A DNA stretch of 64,000 nucleotides from Streptomyces virginiae. GTDB taxonomy: Bacteria > Actinomycetota > Actinomycetes > Streptomycetales > Streptomycetaceae. Under the pieces are notes generated by a model. The model was not told where the DNA came from and did not search any database. It saw nothing but the letters and a program-made list of their open reading frames with translations. Position 1 is the stretch's first letter. Each line of letters begins with the position of its first letter. The translations under genes were made by a program, and so were the position numbers. The stretch is taken from positions 186,001 to 250,000 of the forward strand of contig NZ_JOAK01000002.1 of the NCBI RefSeq assembly GCF_000720455.1, read 5' to 3'. Of this stretch, positions 16,682 through 25,394 are shown in pieces.

Positions 16682-17629
16682 GTGAGGGACACACGAGAAA
16701 GCCGGCTGCTCCTGGTGCTTCTGATCGCCATCGCGTTCGCGTTGATCACGGTGGACATCAGGGCAGGCGAGGAGTCACCGGTCGACGGTGCCCGGCAGGC
16801 CGCCGCAGCGGTCTTCGGGCCGGTCGAGGAAGGTGTGGCGACCGCGGTCGATCCGGTCGCCAACGCCATAGGGGCCGTACGGGACTCCGGGGAGCGCCAC
16901 AACCGCATCGCCACGCTGGAGCGCGAGAACGCGGCCCTCAAGGCCAAGCTGGGCAGCGAGGACCAGACCCGCAGCCGCATCCACGAACTCGACGAGATGC
17001 TCAAGCGGGCCGGCGCCGGACAGTACGGCATCAAGGGCGCCGAGGTCATCGCCATAGGAGCGGCCCAGGGCTTCTCCTGGACCGTCACCATCGACGCCGG
17101 CAGCAAGGACGGCATCGAGCGCGACATGACCGTCCTCAACGGCGACGGGCTCGTCGGCCGGGTCACCACCGTCGGCCCCGACACCTCCACCGTCGTCCTC
17201 GCCAACGACCCCGACTTCACCGTCGGCACGCGCCTGGAGAAGACCGGCGAACTCGGCTTCGCCACCGGCCAGGGCGACCGCGCCCTGTCGGTCCAGATGC
17301 TCAACGGCAAGGCCAAGGTCAGCCCCGGCGACCGGCTCGTCACCTTCGGTTCGCGCGGCAACAAGCCCTTCGTGCCGGGCGTCCCGATCGGCGAGGTCGT
17401 CAAGGTCGACCCCTCCCGCGGCGACCTGACCCGCACCGTATGGGTGCGTCCGTTCGTCGGCTTCTCGCGACTCGACATCGTGGGAGTCGTCGTGATGCCG
17501 CCGCGCGAGGACCCCCGCGACGCCGTCCTGCCGCCCAAGCCCGAGGCCCCCAAGCCCACCCCGACGGTCACCGTCACGGTCACTCCGTCCGGGTCCGCCA
17601 GCCTGGCGGCCCAGCCGGCCGACGACTAG
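16682..17629 (+). CDS. mreC: Rod-shape determining protein MreC
   Basis: A bitopic membrane scaffold that links MreB to the periplasmic peptidoglycan synthases. From GTG 16682 it is 315 residues: a short basic N-terminus, one membrane span (LLLVLLIAIAFALITVD), a coiled coil (around ERENAALKAKL), and the two beta-barrel MreC domain from GAEVIAIGAAQGFSW to the end, followed by a Pro/Thr-rich tail ending in AAQPADD. GTG 16682 is the only usable start before the span; its SD (AGGAAGG at 16661-16667) is 14 bases away, so initiation may be weak. mreD follows within 13 bases. Confidence 0.95.
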   Translation: MRDTRESRLLLVLLIAIAFALITVDIRAGEESPVDGARQAAAAVFGPVEEGVATAVDPVANAIGAVRDSGERHNRIATLERENAALKAKLGSEDQTRSRIHELDEMLKRAGAGQYGIKGAEVIAIGAAQGFSWTVTIDAGSKDGIERDMTVLNGDGLVGRVTTVGPDTSTVVLANDPDFTVGTRLEKTGELGFATGQGDRALSVQMLNGKAKVSPGDRLVTFGSRGNKPFVPGVPIGEVVKVDPSRGDLTRTVWVRPFVGFSRLDIVGVVVMPPREDPRDAVLPPKPEAPKPTPTVTVTVTPSGSASLAAQPADD

Positions 17630-17642
17630 GAGCCGACCCCGC

Positions 17643-18350
17643 ATGCGCTTCAACCGGATCCTGCTCTCGGCCACGCTCGTCGTGGTCGCCCTCGTCATCC
17701 AGGTCACCGTCCTGGGCCGGCTCCAACTGCCCGGTGCCGTACCCGACCTGCTCCTCCTCACCGTCGTCTCCCTCGCACTCGTGTACGGGCACGTCAGCGG
17801 TGCGCTCATCGGCTTCGGCGCCGGACTCCTCGCCGACCTGGCGCCGCCCGCCGACCACGCGGCCGGGCGGTACGCGCTCGTCCTGTGCGTCATCGGCTAC
17901 GTCGCCGGCCTGGTCCGCCCCGACGGCGGGCGGTTCCGCTCCGCCTGGGGCCCGATGCTGACCGTCGTCGCCGCCGCGATCGGCTCCACCCTGCTCTACG
18001 CGGGCGTGGGCGCCCTGGTCGGCGACACCGCCGCCCGGCACGTCGGCCTGACCGGGCTGGTGTTCACCGCCACCCTCTACGACCTGCTGCTCGCGCCGTT
18101 CACCGTGCCGTGGATCATGGCGCTCGCCCGTCGGGCCGAGAACGACCCGATGGCCGTCGAGGCCGGCGGCGGTCCCGCCAACAAGGCCGCCGACGTCTCC
18201 GCCGGCTGGCTGACCGGCGGCACCGGCCTGCGCATCGGCAGCCAGCGCGGCGGCCTGCGACTGAAGACCGCGCGGGTCCGCGCCAACAAGGCCGTCCGCA
18301 TAAAGGGCGTCAAGCCGGCCAAGGGTGTGAAGAGCGTCAAGAAGCTGTGA
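17643..18350 (+). CDS. mreD: Rod-shape determining protein MreD
   Basis: An integral membrane partner of MreC. The 235-residue protein has about five membrane spans in the first 160 residues, beginning RILLSATLVVVALVIQVTVLG, then an unusually long basic C-terminal tail rich in Lys, Arg and Ala (from about residue 165), which should be cytoplasmic. ATG 17643 follows AGGAG at 17628-17632. MreD proteins of rod-shaped bacteria lack such a tail, but it is usual in Streptomyces. mrdA starts 13 bases downstream. Confidence 0.93.
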   Translation: MRFNRILLSATLVVVALVIQVTVLGRLQLPGAVPDLLLLTVVSLALVYGHVSGALIGFGAGLLADLAPPADHAAGRYALVLCVIGYVAGLVRPDGGRFRSAWGPMLTVVAAAIGSTLLYAGVGALVGDTAARHVGLTGLVFTATLYDLLLAPFTVPWIMALARRAENDPMAVEAGGGPANKAADVSAGWLTGGTGLRIGSQRGGLRLKTARVRANKAVRIKGVKPAKGVKSVKKL

Positions 18351-18363
18351 GGGAGGAGCAGAC

Positions 18364-20535
18364 GTGACCAACGTCCCGGAGACCGGCCGCACCTCCCGGG
18401 TGCAGATCAGGCTCGTCATCATGCAGGTCCTCGTCTTCTCGATGCTCATCACCCTCGGCGGCCGGCTCTGGTTCCTCCAGATCCGCAACGGCGCGGAGTA
18501 CTACCACGAGGCGAAGAGCAACCACGTCCAGCGGGTCGTCCAGCCCGCCGTGCGCGGCTCGATCCTCGACGCCCGCGGGGTCCCCCTCGCCGACAACGAG
18601 ACCCGCCTGGTCGTCTCCGCAAGCCGCACCGCGCTCATGAAGATGAAGGACAGGGGCAAGGGCGTCATGACCCGCCTCGCCGACGTCCTGGACATGACCC
18701 CCAAGGAGGTCATGGACAAGGTCCGGCTCTGCGACTCCCAGACGCCCAAGCCCTGCTGGAACGGCTCCCCGTACCAGCCGATCCCGGTCACCCTCGAAGC
18801 CACCACCCAGCAGGCGCTCCAGCTGCGCGAACGGCCGGAGGAGTTCCCCGGCATCACCGCGGAACCCACCGCCGTCCGCCGCTACCCGGCCCCCGGAGGG
18901 GCCCGCACCTCGCAGGTGCTCGGCTACCTCTCGCCCGTCACCGACGAGGAGATCCAGAAGGCCAAGGACACCGACTCCCCGCACCTGCGGTCCGACCAGG
19001 TCGGCCGCTCCGGCATCGAGCGCACCTACGACCGGCAGCTGCGGGGCAAGGCGGAGGTCACCTCGTACGAGGTCGACAACCTCGGCCGGGTCATGGGGCA
19101 GACCAAGTCCGACCCCGGGATCGCCGGATCCACCCTCGTCACCAGCATCGACGCCCGCGTCCAGGCCGTCGCCGAGTACGAGCTCCAGCAGGCGATGAAG
19201 GTCGTCCGCAACGAGACCGACAACATCACCGGCCGCAAGTACGAGGCCGACTCGGGCGCCGTCGTCGTCATGGAGGCCAGGACCGGCCGCATCGTCGCGA
19301 TGGCCTCCCAGCCCGACTACGACCCCAACGCCTGGGTCGGCGGCATCTCCGGCGCGGACTACGCCAAGCTCACCAGCAAGAGCTCCAACTACCCGCTGCT
19401 CAACCGGGCCATCCAGGGCATGGCCCCCGCCGGCTCCATCTTCAAGGTGGTCTCCGCGAGCGCCGCCGTCCGGGCCGGCTACAAGTTCAACGACAAGTAC
19501 AACTGCAGCAGCTCCTACAGCCTCGGCGGCCGGAGCTTCGCGAACTTCGAGTCCAAGGGACACGGCCCCATCACCCTCGGCGAGGCCCTCAAGTTCTCCT
19601 GCAACACCGTCTTCTACGCCCTCGGGCACAAGGAGTGGCAGCGCGACGGCGGCCTCAGCCCGAAGAAGGACGCCCACGACTGGTTCTACCGGACCGCCCG
19701 GGAGTTCGGACTCGGCTCGGAGACCGGGATCGACCTGCCCAACGAGGTCAAGGGCCGCATCCCCGACCGCCAGTGGAAGCAGAGCTTCTGGGCGGCCAAC
19801 AAGAACTCCTGGTGCAAGCAGGGCAAGCGGGGCGGCACCTACGTCGAGCAGATCGCCTACGAGAGCTGCCTCGAAGGCAACCAGCTCAAGGCCTACGACA
19901 GCATCAACTTCGCCATCGGCCAGGGCGACGTCCTCGTCACCCCCATCCAGATGGCCACCGCCTACTCCGCCATCAGCAACGGCGGCACCCTCTACAACCC
20001 CACCGTCGGCAAGGCCGTGATCAGCCCCGACGGCAAGCACGTGGAGATGCTCAAGCCCCAGTCCCACGGCAGGCTCCCCATCGGCGCCCAGACCATCGCC
20101 GACCTCGACAGGGGCCTGCGCATGGTCGTCGAACCCGGCGGCACCGCCGCGTGGCGCTTCGGCGGCTGGCCCCAGGACAAGATCCCGATGCACGCGAAGA
20201 CGGGTACCGCCCAGGTCTACGGCAAGCAGACCACGTCGTGGCTCGCGACCTACACCAAGGACTTCACGATCGTCATGACGATCTCCCAGGGCGGCACCGG
20301 CTCCGGCGCCTCCGGCCCCGCCGTGCGCAACCTCTACAACGCCATCTACGGTCTGACCATGGAAGGGAAGCCGGACCCGAAGAGGGCCCTGCTGCCGGCC
20401 CCGGAGACGAAACTGCCCAGGATCAACCCCGACGGCTCCATCGAATCCCCCGACATCCGGCCGTACGTACCGCCGTCCCCGGAGGACCTGGAACCGCCGG
20501 CACTCGCCGGGCCACCCCCGACACGGCACGACTGA
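18364..20535 (+). CDS. mrdA: Penicillin-binding protein 2 (class B transpeptidase)
   Basis: The elongasome DD-transpeptidase that crosslinks peptidoglycan with RodA as glycosyltransferase. It is 723 residues: an N-terminal membrane anchor (about residues 18-38), a pedestal domain with the RGSILDARGVPLADN segment, and the transpeptidase domain with the catalytic SxxK motif at Ser358 (SIFK), SCN at 412-414 and KTGT at 612-615. GTG 18364 follows a GGAGG SD. The C-terminal tail past about residue 680 is Pro-rich and not conserved. An insert containing several Cys residues between the SCN and KTGT motifs (WCKQGKRGG, YESCLEG) is a feature of actinobacterial PBP2. Confidence 0.96.
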   Translation: MTNVPETGRTSRVQIRLVIMQVLVFSMLITLGGRLWFLQIRNGAEYYHEAKSNHVQRVVQPAVRGSILDARGVPLADNETRLVVSASRTALMKMKDRGKGVMTRLADVLDMTPKEVMDKVRLCDSQTPKPCWNGSPYQPIPVTLEATTQQALQLRERPEEFPGITAEPTAVRRYPAPGGARTSQVLGYLSPVTDEEIQKAKDTDSPHLRSDQVGRSGIERTYDRQLRGKAEVTSYEVDNLGRVMGQTKSDPGIAGSTLVTSIDARVQAVAEYELQQAMKVVRNETDNITGRKYEADSGAVVVMEARTGRIVAMASQPDYDPNAWVGGISGADYAKLTSKSSNYPLLNRAIQGMAPAGSIFKVVSASAAVRAGYKFNDKYNCSSSYSLGGRSFANFESKGHGPITLGEALKFSCNTVFYALGHKEWQRDGGLSPKKDAHDWFYRTAREFGLGSETGIDLPNEVKGRIPDRQWKQSFWAANKNSWCKQGKRGGTYVEQIAYESCLEGNQLKAYDSINFAIGQGDVLVTPIQMATAYSAISNGGTLYNPTVGKAVISPDGKHVEMLKPQSHGRLPIGAQTIADLDRGLRMVVEPGGTAAWRFGGWPQDKIPMHAKTGTAQVYGKQTTSWLATYTKDFTIVMTISQGGTGSGASGPAVRNLYNAIYGLTMEGKPDPKRALLPAPETKLPRINPDGSIESPDIRPYVPPSPEDLEPPALAGPPPTRHD

Positions 20536-20550
20536 GGACCCCATACCGAC

Positions 20551-21750
20551 ATGCCAACCGCCAACAAGTTCTCCGTCTCGCGGTACGCGCCCGAGCGCGG
20601 CCCGATGGCCAGGCTCACCGCCCGCGACTCCGTGCTGCGCCGGCTCGACTGGCCGATCCTGCTCTCCTCGCTCGCCCTGTCCTTCCTCGGCGCCCTGCTC
20701 GTGTGGTCGGCGACCCGCAACAGGACCAGCCTGAACCAGGGGGACCCGTACTACTTCCTCGCCCGGCACGCCCTGAACACCGGCATCGGCCTGGTGCTGA
20801 TGATCGGCACCGTCTGGCTCGGCCACCGCACCCTGCGCGGAGCCGTGCCGGTCCTCTACGGGCTCTCGCTGGTGCTGATCCTCGCCGTGCTGACCCCGCT
20901 CGGCGCCACCATCAACGGCGCCCACGCGTGGATCGTGATCGGCGGCGGATTCTCCCTCCAGCCGTCCGAGTTCGTGAAGATCACGATCATCCTGGTCATG
21001 GCGATGCTGCTCGCCACCCGGGTGGACGCGGGCGACCTCGCCCATCCGGACCACCGCACGGTCGTCAAGGCGCTCTGCCTGGCCGCCGCCCCGATGGGCA
21101 TCGTCATGCTGATGCCCGACCTCGGGTCCGTCATGGTCATGGTCGTCATCGTGCTCGGCGTGCTGCTCGCCTCCGGGGCCTCCAACCGCTGGGTGTTCGG
21201 CCTCCTCGGCTCCGGCGTGGCCGGGGCCGTCCTGATATGGCAGCTCGGCGTCCTCGACGAGTACCAGATCAACCGCTTCGCGGCCTTCGCCAACCCCGAG
21301 CTCGACCCCGCCGGCGTCGGCTACAACACCAACCAGGCGCGCATCGCCATCGGCTCCGGCGGCCTGACCGGCTCGGGGCTGTTCAAGGGCTCGCAGACCA
21401 CCGGCCAGTTCGTGCCCGAGCAGCAGACGGACTTCGTCTTCACCGTGGCCGGCGAGGAGCTCGGCTTCCTCGGAGCGGGCCTGATCCTGCTGCTGCTCGG
21501 CGTCATCCTGTGGCGGGCCTGCGTGATCGCCCGGGAGACCACCGAGCTCTACGGGACGATCGTGTGCGCCGGCATCATCGCCTGGTTCGGCTTCCAGTCC
21601 TTCGAGAACATCGGGATGACCCTCGGCATCATGCCGGTGGCCGGCCTGCCGCTGCCGTTCGTGTCCTACGGCGGCTCGTCGATGTTCGCCGTGTGGATAG
21701 CGGTCGGACTCCTCCAGTCGATCAAGGTCCAAAGGCCATTGTCAGCCTGA
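20551..21750 (+). CDS. rodA: SEDS peptidoglycan glycosyltransferase RodA/Sfr
   Basis: A polytopic SEDS-family enzyme that polymerises lipid II together with PBP2. The 399-residue protein has about ten membrane spans and the family hallmarks: ARHALNTGIGLVL, GGFSLQPSEFVK, NTNQARIAIGSGGLTGSG, and the essential EQQTDFVF-VAGEELGF region, ending in the PFVSYGGSS signature. ATG 20551 begins 16 bases after the mrdA stop with a GAGG-type SD. It is the last gene of the mre operon; in Streptomyces this gene (sfr) is needed for proper spore walls rather than for hyphal growth. Confidence 0.96.
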   Translation: MPTANKFSVSRYAPERGPMARLTARDSVLRRLDWPILLSSLALSFLGALLVWSATRNRTSLNQGDPYYFLARHALNTGIGLVLMIGTVWLGHRTLRGAVPVLYGLSLVLILAVLTPLGATINGAHAWIVIGGGFSLQPSEFVKITIILVMAMLLATRVDAGDLAHPDHRTVVKALCLAAAPMGIVMLMPDLGSVMVMVVIVLGVLLASGASNRWVFGLLGSGVAGAVLIWQLGVLDEYQINRFAAFANPELDPAGVGYNTNQARIAIGSGGLTGSGLFKGSQTTGQFVPEQQTDFVFTVAGEELGFLGAGLILLLLGVILWRACVIARETTELYGTIVCAGIIAWFGFQSFENIGMTLGIMPVAGLPLPFVSYGGSSMFAVWIAVGLLQSIKVQRPLSA

Positions 21751-21783
21751 TGTTCCGTTCATCCTGCAGACGTGTTCCGTTCA
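21751..21783 (+). promoter_or_regulatory. Direct repeat operator upstream of the CYTH-CHAD gene
   Basis: TGTTCCGTTCA occurs at 21751-21761 and again, identical, at 21773-21783, 22 bases apart, which is two helical turns. A TAAGTT -10-like hexamer (21788-21793) and the start codon follow at once, so the repeats cover the -35 region. GTTCA at 22-base spacing resembles two of the 11-base units of a Streptomyces PHO box, but the unit between is poor. Confidence 0.5.
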
Positions 21784-21799
21784 GGACTAAGTTCGGTAC

Positions 21800-23320
21800 A
21801 TGGCGGACACAAAGCGCGAGATCGAGCGGAAATTCGAGTTCTCCAAGGCCAAATCTGCCCGGCGCGGGGTGCCGGACCTGACGGGGACGGCCGCCATCGC
21901 GGCCGTCACCGACCAGGGCACCGTCGACCTCGACGCCGTCTACTACGACACCCCCGACCAGCGGCTCGCCGCCGACGGTCTCACCCTGCGGCGCAGAACG
22001 GGCGGCGCGGACGAGGGCTGGCACCTCAAACTGCCCGTCTCCCCGGGAGTGCGCGACGAGGTCGGGGCCGCGCTCAGCGACACGGTCCCGCCCGCCCTCG
22101 CCGCCCTCGTCCGCTCCCGCGTCCGCGACGCCGGACTCCGGCCGCAGGTCCGACTGGTCTCCTCCCGCCGCGTCAGCCACCTCCTCGACGCCGACGGGGC
22201 GCTCCTCGCGGAACTGAGCACCGACGAGGTCGTGGCCGAGCGGGGCGACGCCACCGCCGGCTGGACCGAGGTCGAGGTGGAACTCGCCGACGGCGTCGAC
22301 CCCGAGCTGCTCGACGCCGTCGAGAAGGCCTTCCGCAAGGCCGGCCTCCGCGTCTCCGACGCCCCCTCGAAGCTCGCCCGGGCCCTCGTGGAGACCGACG
22401 CCGAGCCCCCGGCCCGGCCCGCCGGAGCAGGACCCGAAGGCACCGCCGGCGCGCACGTCGTCGCGTACCTGACCGAGCAGCGCGACGCCCTGGTCGCCCA
22501 GGACCCGGCCGTACGGCGGAACCTGCCCGACTCCGTCCACCAGATGCGGGTCGCCACCCGCCGGCTGCGCAGCGCCTTCAAGACCTACCGCAAGGTCCTG
22601 GACCGCGACGTCACCGACCCCATCGGCGAGCAGCTGCGCTGGCTGGCCGCCGAACTCGGCGTCGACCGCGACCAGGAGGTCCTGATGGAGCGGCTCCAGG
22701 ACCACCTCGCCGAACTGCCCCGCACCCTCCTCACCGGCCCGGTCCGCAGCCGGCTGCGGACATGGAACACCAGCCGGCGTTCCGCCTCGCGGCGCAGGGC
22801 CCTGGCCGCGCTGGACAGCGACCGCTACGTCACCCTGCTCAACGCCCTCGACGCGCTGCTGGACGCGCCCCCGCTGCTCGCCGGCGCCGCCAAGCCTCCC
22901 GAGAAGATCCTCCCCAAGGCGGTGCTCCGCGACTACGCCCGCCTCGCCACCCGCATCGACGGCGCGCTCGCCCTCGACGAGGGCCGGGAGCGGGACCTCG
23001 CCCTCCACGAGGCCCGCAAGGCGGCCAAACGCGTCCGCTACGCGGCGGAGTCGGCCGTGCCCGAGCTGGGCAAACCGGCGAAACACCTGGCCAAGGCCCT
23101 CAAGAAGGTCCAGACCCTGCTCGGCGACCACCAGGACAGCGTGGTCGCACGCGACGCCCTGCGCGCTCTCGCGGCCCAGGCGACGGACGCGGGGGAGCCG
23201 GCCTTCACCTGGGGTGTGCTCTACGGTCGCGAAGAAGCCCTGGCCGAGCGGCGCGAACGGGAACTTCCCGGCGTCTGGGCGAAGGCCTCGGCCCCCGCCC
23301 TGCGGACCGCCCTGAAGTGA
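21800..23320 (+). CDS. CYTH and CHAD domain protein
   Basis: A 506-residue soluble protein. The N-terminal CYTH domain (about 3-195) starts with the signature EIERKFEF and has the alternating charged beta strands of triphosphate tunnel enzymes (LRRRTG, WHLKLP, EVEVEL). The C-terminal CHAD domain (about 225-500) is helical with conserved His and Arg in SVHQMRVATRRLRSAFKTY and LHEARKAAKRVRYAAE. CYTH enzymes hydrolyse triphosphates and CHAD domains bind polyphosphate, so a role in polyphosphate metabolism is reasonable. ATG 21800 has no SD; TAAGTT ends seven bases upstream, suggesting a leaderless mRNA. It follows rodA by 49 bases but appears to have its own promoter with a direct-repeat operator. 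Confidence 0.93.
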   Translation: MADTKREIERKFEFSKAKSARRGVPDLTGTAAIAAVTDQGTVDLDAVYYDTPDQRLAADGLTLRRRTGGADEGWHLKLPVSPGVRDEVGAALSDTVPPALAALVRSRVRDAGLRPQVRLVSSRRVSHLLDADGALLAELSTDEVVAERGDATAGWTEVEVELADGVDPELLDAVEKAFRKAGLRVSDAPSKLARALVETDAEPPARPAGAGPEGTAGAHVVAYLTEQRDALVAQDPAVRRNLPDSVHQMRVATRRLRSAFKTYRKVLDRDVTDPIGEQLRWLAAELGVDRDQEVLMERLQDHLAELPRTLLTGPVRSRLRTWNTSRRSASRRRALAALDSDRYVTLLNALDALLDAPPLLAGAAKPPEKILPKAVLRDYARLATRIDGALALDEGRERDLALHEARKAAKRVRYAAESAVPELGKPAKHLAKALKKVQTLLGDHQDSVVARDALRALAAQATDAGEPAFTWGVLYGREEALAERRERELPGVWAKASAPALRTALK

Positions 23321-23395
23321 TCATGCGGTGGGGGCGGCTGAGCCATCGGGGTACGCTTGATAGCTGCCCCCTGCCCGCTTCACGAAAGTCGCGTG

Positions 23396-25318
23396 ATGAC
23401 CGAGTCGGTCTTCCCTCAGCTTGAGGCCCTGCTTCCGCACGTGCAGAAGCCCATCCAGTACGTCGGCGGTGAACTCAACTCCACGGTCAAGCCGTGGGAG
23501 AGCTGCGACGTCCGCTGGGCCCTCATGTACCCGGACGCATACGAAGTCGGGCTGCCCAACCAGGGCGTGATGATCCTTTACGAGGTGCTCAACGAGCGTG
23601 AGGGCGTCCTCGCCGAGCGCACCTACAGCGTGTGGCCCGACCTCGAAGAGCTGATGCGCGAGCACAACGTGCCGCAGTTCACCGTGGACAGCCACCGCCC
23701 GGTCTCCGCCTTCGACGTGTTCGGCCTGTCCTTCTCCACGGAGCTGGGCTACACCAACATGCTCACGGCGCTGGACCTCGCCGGCATCCCCCTGGAGGCC
23801 CGCAACCGCACCGTCGACCACCCGATCGTCCTCGCGGGCGGCCACGCGGCCTTCAACCCGGAGCCGATCGCGGAGTTCATCGACTGCGCGGTCATCGGCG
23901 ACGGCGAGCAGGCCGTCCTCGACATGACCGAGATCATCCGCACGTGGAAGGCCGAAGGCAGGCCGGGCGGGCGCGAAGAGGTCCTGCTGCGCCTCGCCAA
24001 GACGGGCAACGTCTACGTGCCGGGCTTCTACGACGTCGAGTACCTCCCGGACGGCCGCATCGGCCGCGTCGTCCCCAACCGCTCCGGCGTGCCGTGGCGC
24101 GTGTCCAAGCACACCGTCATGGACCTCGACGAGTGGCCGTACCCCAAGCAGCCCCTGGTCCCGCTCGCCGAGACCGTCCACGAGCGCATGTCCGTGGAGA
24201 TCTTCCGCGGCTGCACCCGCGGCTGCCGTTTCTGCCAGGCCGGCATGATCACGCGCCCCGTGCGGGAGCGAAGCATCACCGGCATCGGCGAGATGGTGGA
24301 GAAGGGCCTCAAGGCGACCGGCTTCGAGGAGGTCGGCCTCCTCTCGCTGTCGTCCGCGGACCACACCGAGATCGCCGACATCGCCAAGGGCCTCGCCGAC
24401 CGCTACTCGGACGACAAGGTGGGCCTGTCCCTCCCGTCGACCCGCGTGGACGCCTTCAACGTGGACCTGGCCAACGAGCTGACCCGCAACGGTCGCCGCT
24501 CCGGCCTGACCTTCGCCCCCGAGGGCGGCTCCGAGCGCATGCGCAAGGTCATCAACAAGATGGTCTCGGAGGAGGACCTGATCCGGACCGTCGCCACCGC
24601 CTACGGCAACGGCTGGCGCCAGGTGAAGCTGTACTTCATGTGCGGCCTGCCCACCGAGACCGATGAGGACGTGCTCCAGATCGGCGACATGGCGGTCAAC
24701 GTCATCGCCAAGGGCCGCGAGGTCTCCGGCCAGAACGACATCCGCTGCACGGTGTCGATCGGCGGGTTCGTGCCCAAGCCGCACACCCCGTTCCAGTGGG
24801 CGCCGCAGCTGTCGGCCGAGGAGACGGACGCCCGCCTGGGCAAGCTCCGCGACAAGATCCGCGGCGACAAGAAGTACGGCCGCTCCATCGGCTTCCGCTA
24901 CCACGACGGCAAGCCGGGCATCGTCGAGGGCCTCCTCTCCCGCGGCGACCGCCGCATCGGCGACGTCATCCGGGCCGTCTACGAGTCGGGCGGCCGCTTC
25001 GACGGCTGGCGCGAGCACTTCAGCTACGACCGCTGGATGGAGGCCGCGGAGAAGACGCTGCCCGCCTACGGCGTCGACGTCGCCTGGTACACCACGCGCG
25101 AGCGCACCTACGAGGAGGTCCTGCCCTGGGACCACCTGGACTCCGGTCTCGACAAGGACTGGCTCTGGGAGGACTGGCAGGACGCCCTCGACGAGACCGA
25201 GGTCGACGACTGCCGCTGGACCCCGTGCTTCGACTGCGGCGTGTGTCCTCAGATGCAGACCGAGATCCAGATCGGCCCGACGGGCAAGAAGCTGCTGCCG
25301 CTGTCGGTCGTGAAGTAG
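23396..25318 (+). CDS. TIGR03960-type B12-binding radical SAM protein
   Basis: A 640-residue radical SAM protein of unknown reaction. The N-terminal part resembles a B12-binding fold (MYPDAYEVGLPNQGVMILYE). The 4Fe-4S site is Cys273, Cys277 and Cys280 in RGCTRGCRFC. A C-terminal cluster of Cys residues (CRWTPCFDCGVCPQ) may hold a second metal site. This family is nearly always encoded beside a TIGR03936/DUF2344 protein and near RNase E/G and L21/L27, as here, although one repeat protein intervenes. GTG 23393 is an alternative start; SD signals are weak. The linkage suggests tRNA or rRNA modification, but that is inference. Confidence 0.93.
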   Translation: MTESVFPQLEALLPHVQKPIQYVGGELNSTVKPWESCDVRWALMYPDAYEVGLPNQGVMILYEVLNEREGVLAERTYSVWPDLEELMREHNVPQFTVDSHRPVSAFDVFGLSFSTELGYTNMLTALDLAGIPLEARNRTVDHPIVLAGGHAAFNPEPIAEFIDCAVIGDGEQAVLDMTEIIRTWKAEGRPGGREEVLLRLAKTGNVYVPGFYDVEYLPDGRIGRVVPNRSGVPWRVSKHTVMDLDEWPYPKQPLVPLAETVHERMSVEIFRGCTRGCRFCQAGMITRPVRERSITGIGEMVEKGLKATGFEEVGLLSLSSADHTEIADIAKGLADRYSDDKVGLSLPSTRVDAFNVDLANELTRNGRRSGLTFAPEGGSERMRKVINKMVSEEDLIRTVATAYGNGWRQVKLYFMCGLPTETDEDVLQIGDMAVNVIAKGREVSGQNDIRCTVSIGGFVPKPHTPFQWAPQLSAEETDARLGKLRDKIRGDKKYGRSIGFRYHDGKPGIVEGLLSRGDRRIGDVIRAVYESGGRFDGWREHFSYDRWMEAAEKTLPAYGVDVAWYTTRERTYEEVLPWDHLDSGLDKDWLWEDWQDALDETEVDDCRWTPCFDCGVCPQMQTEIQIGPTGKKLLPLSVVK

Positions 25319-25345
25319 CCCGCCGAAGTAACCCTTGGGTCACGA

Positions 25346-25376
25346 GAGGCCCCCGCCCGCAACGGGTGGGGGCCTC
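25346..25376 (+). terminator. Terminator after the radical SAM gene
   Basis: GAGGCCCCCGCCCG and CGGGTGGGGGCCTC form a 14-bp stem with one G-U pair and the loop CAA. It ends about 20 bases before the repeat-protein start. Confidence 0.75.
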
Positions 25377-25394
25377 CGCCGTGTCCTCCACTGC

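Noticed and set aside
18337..21732. Minus-strand 1131-codon frame across mrdA and rodA
   Set aside because: Low-complexity Gly/Asp/Val composition without domains; spans two well-defined plus-strand genes.
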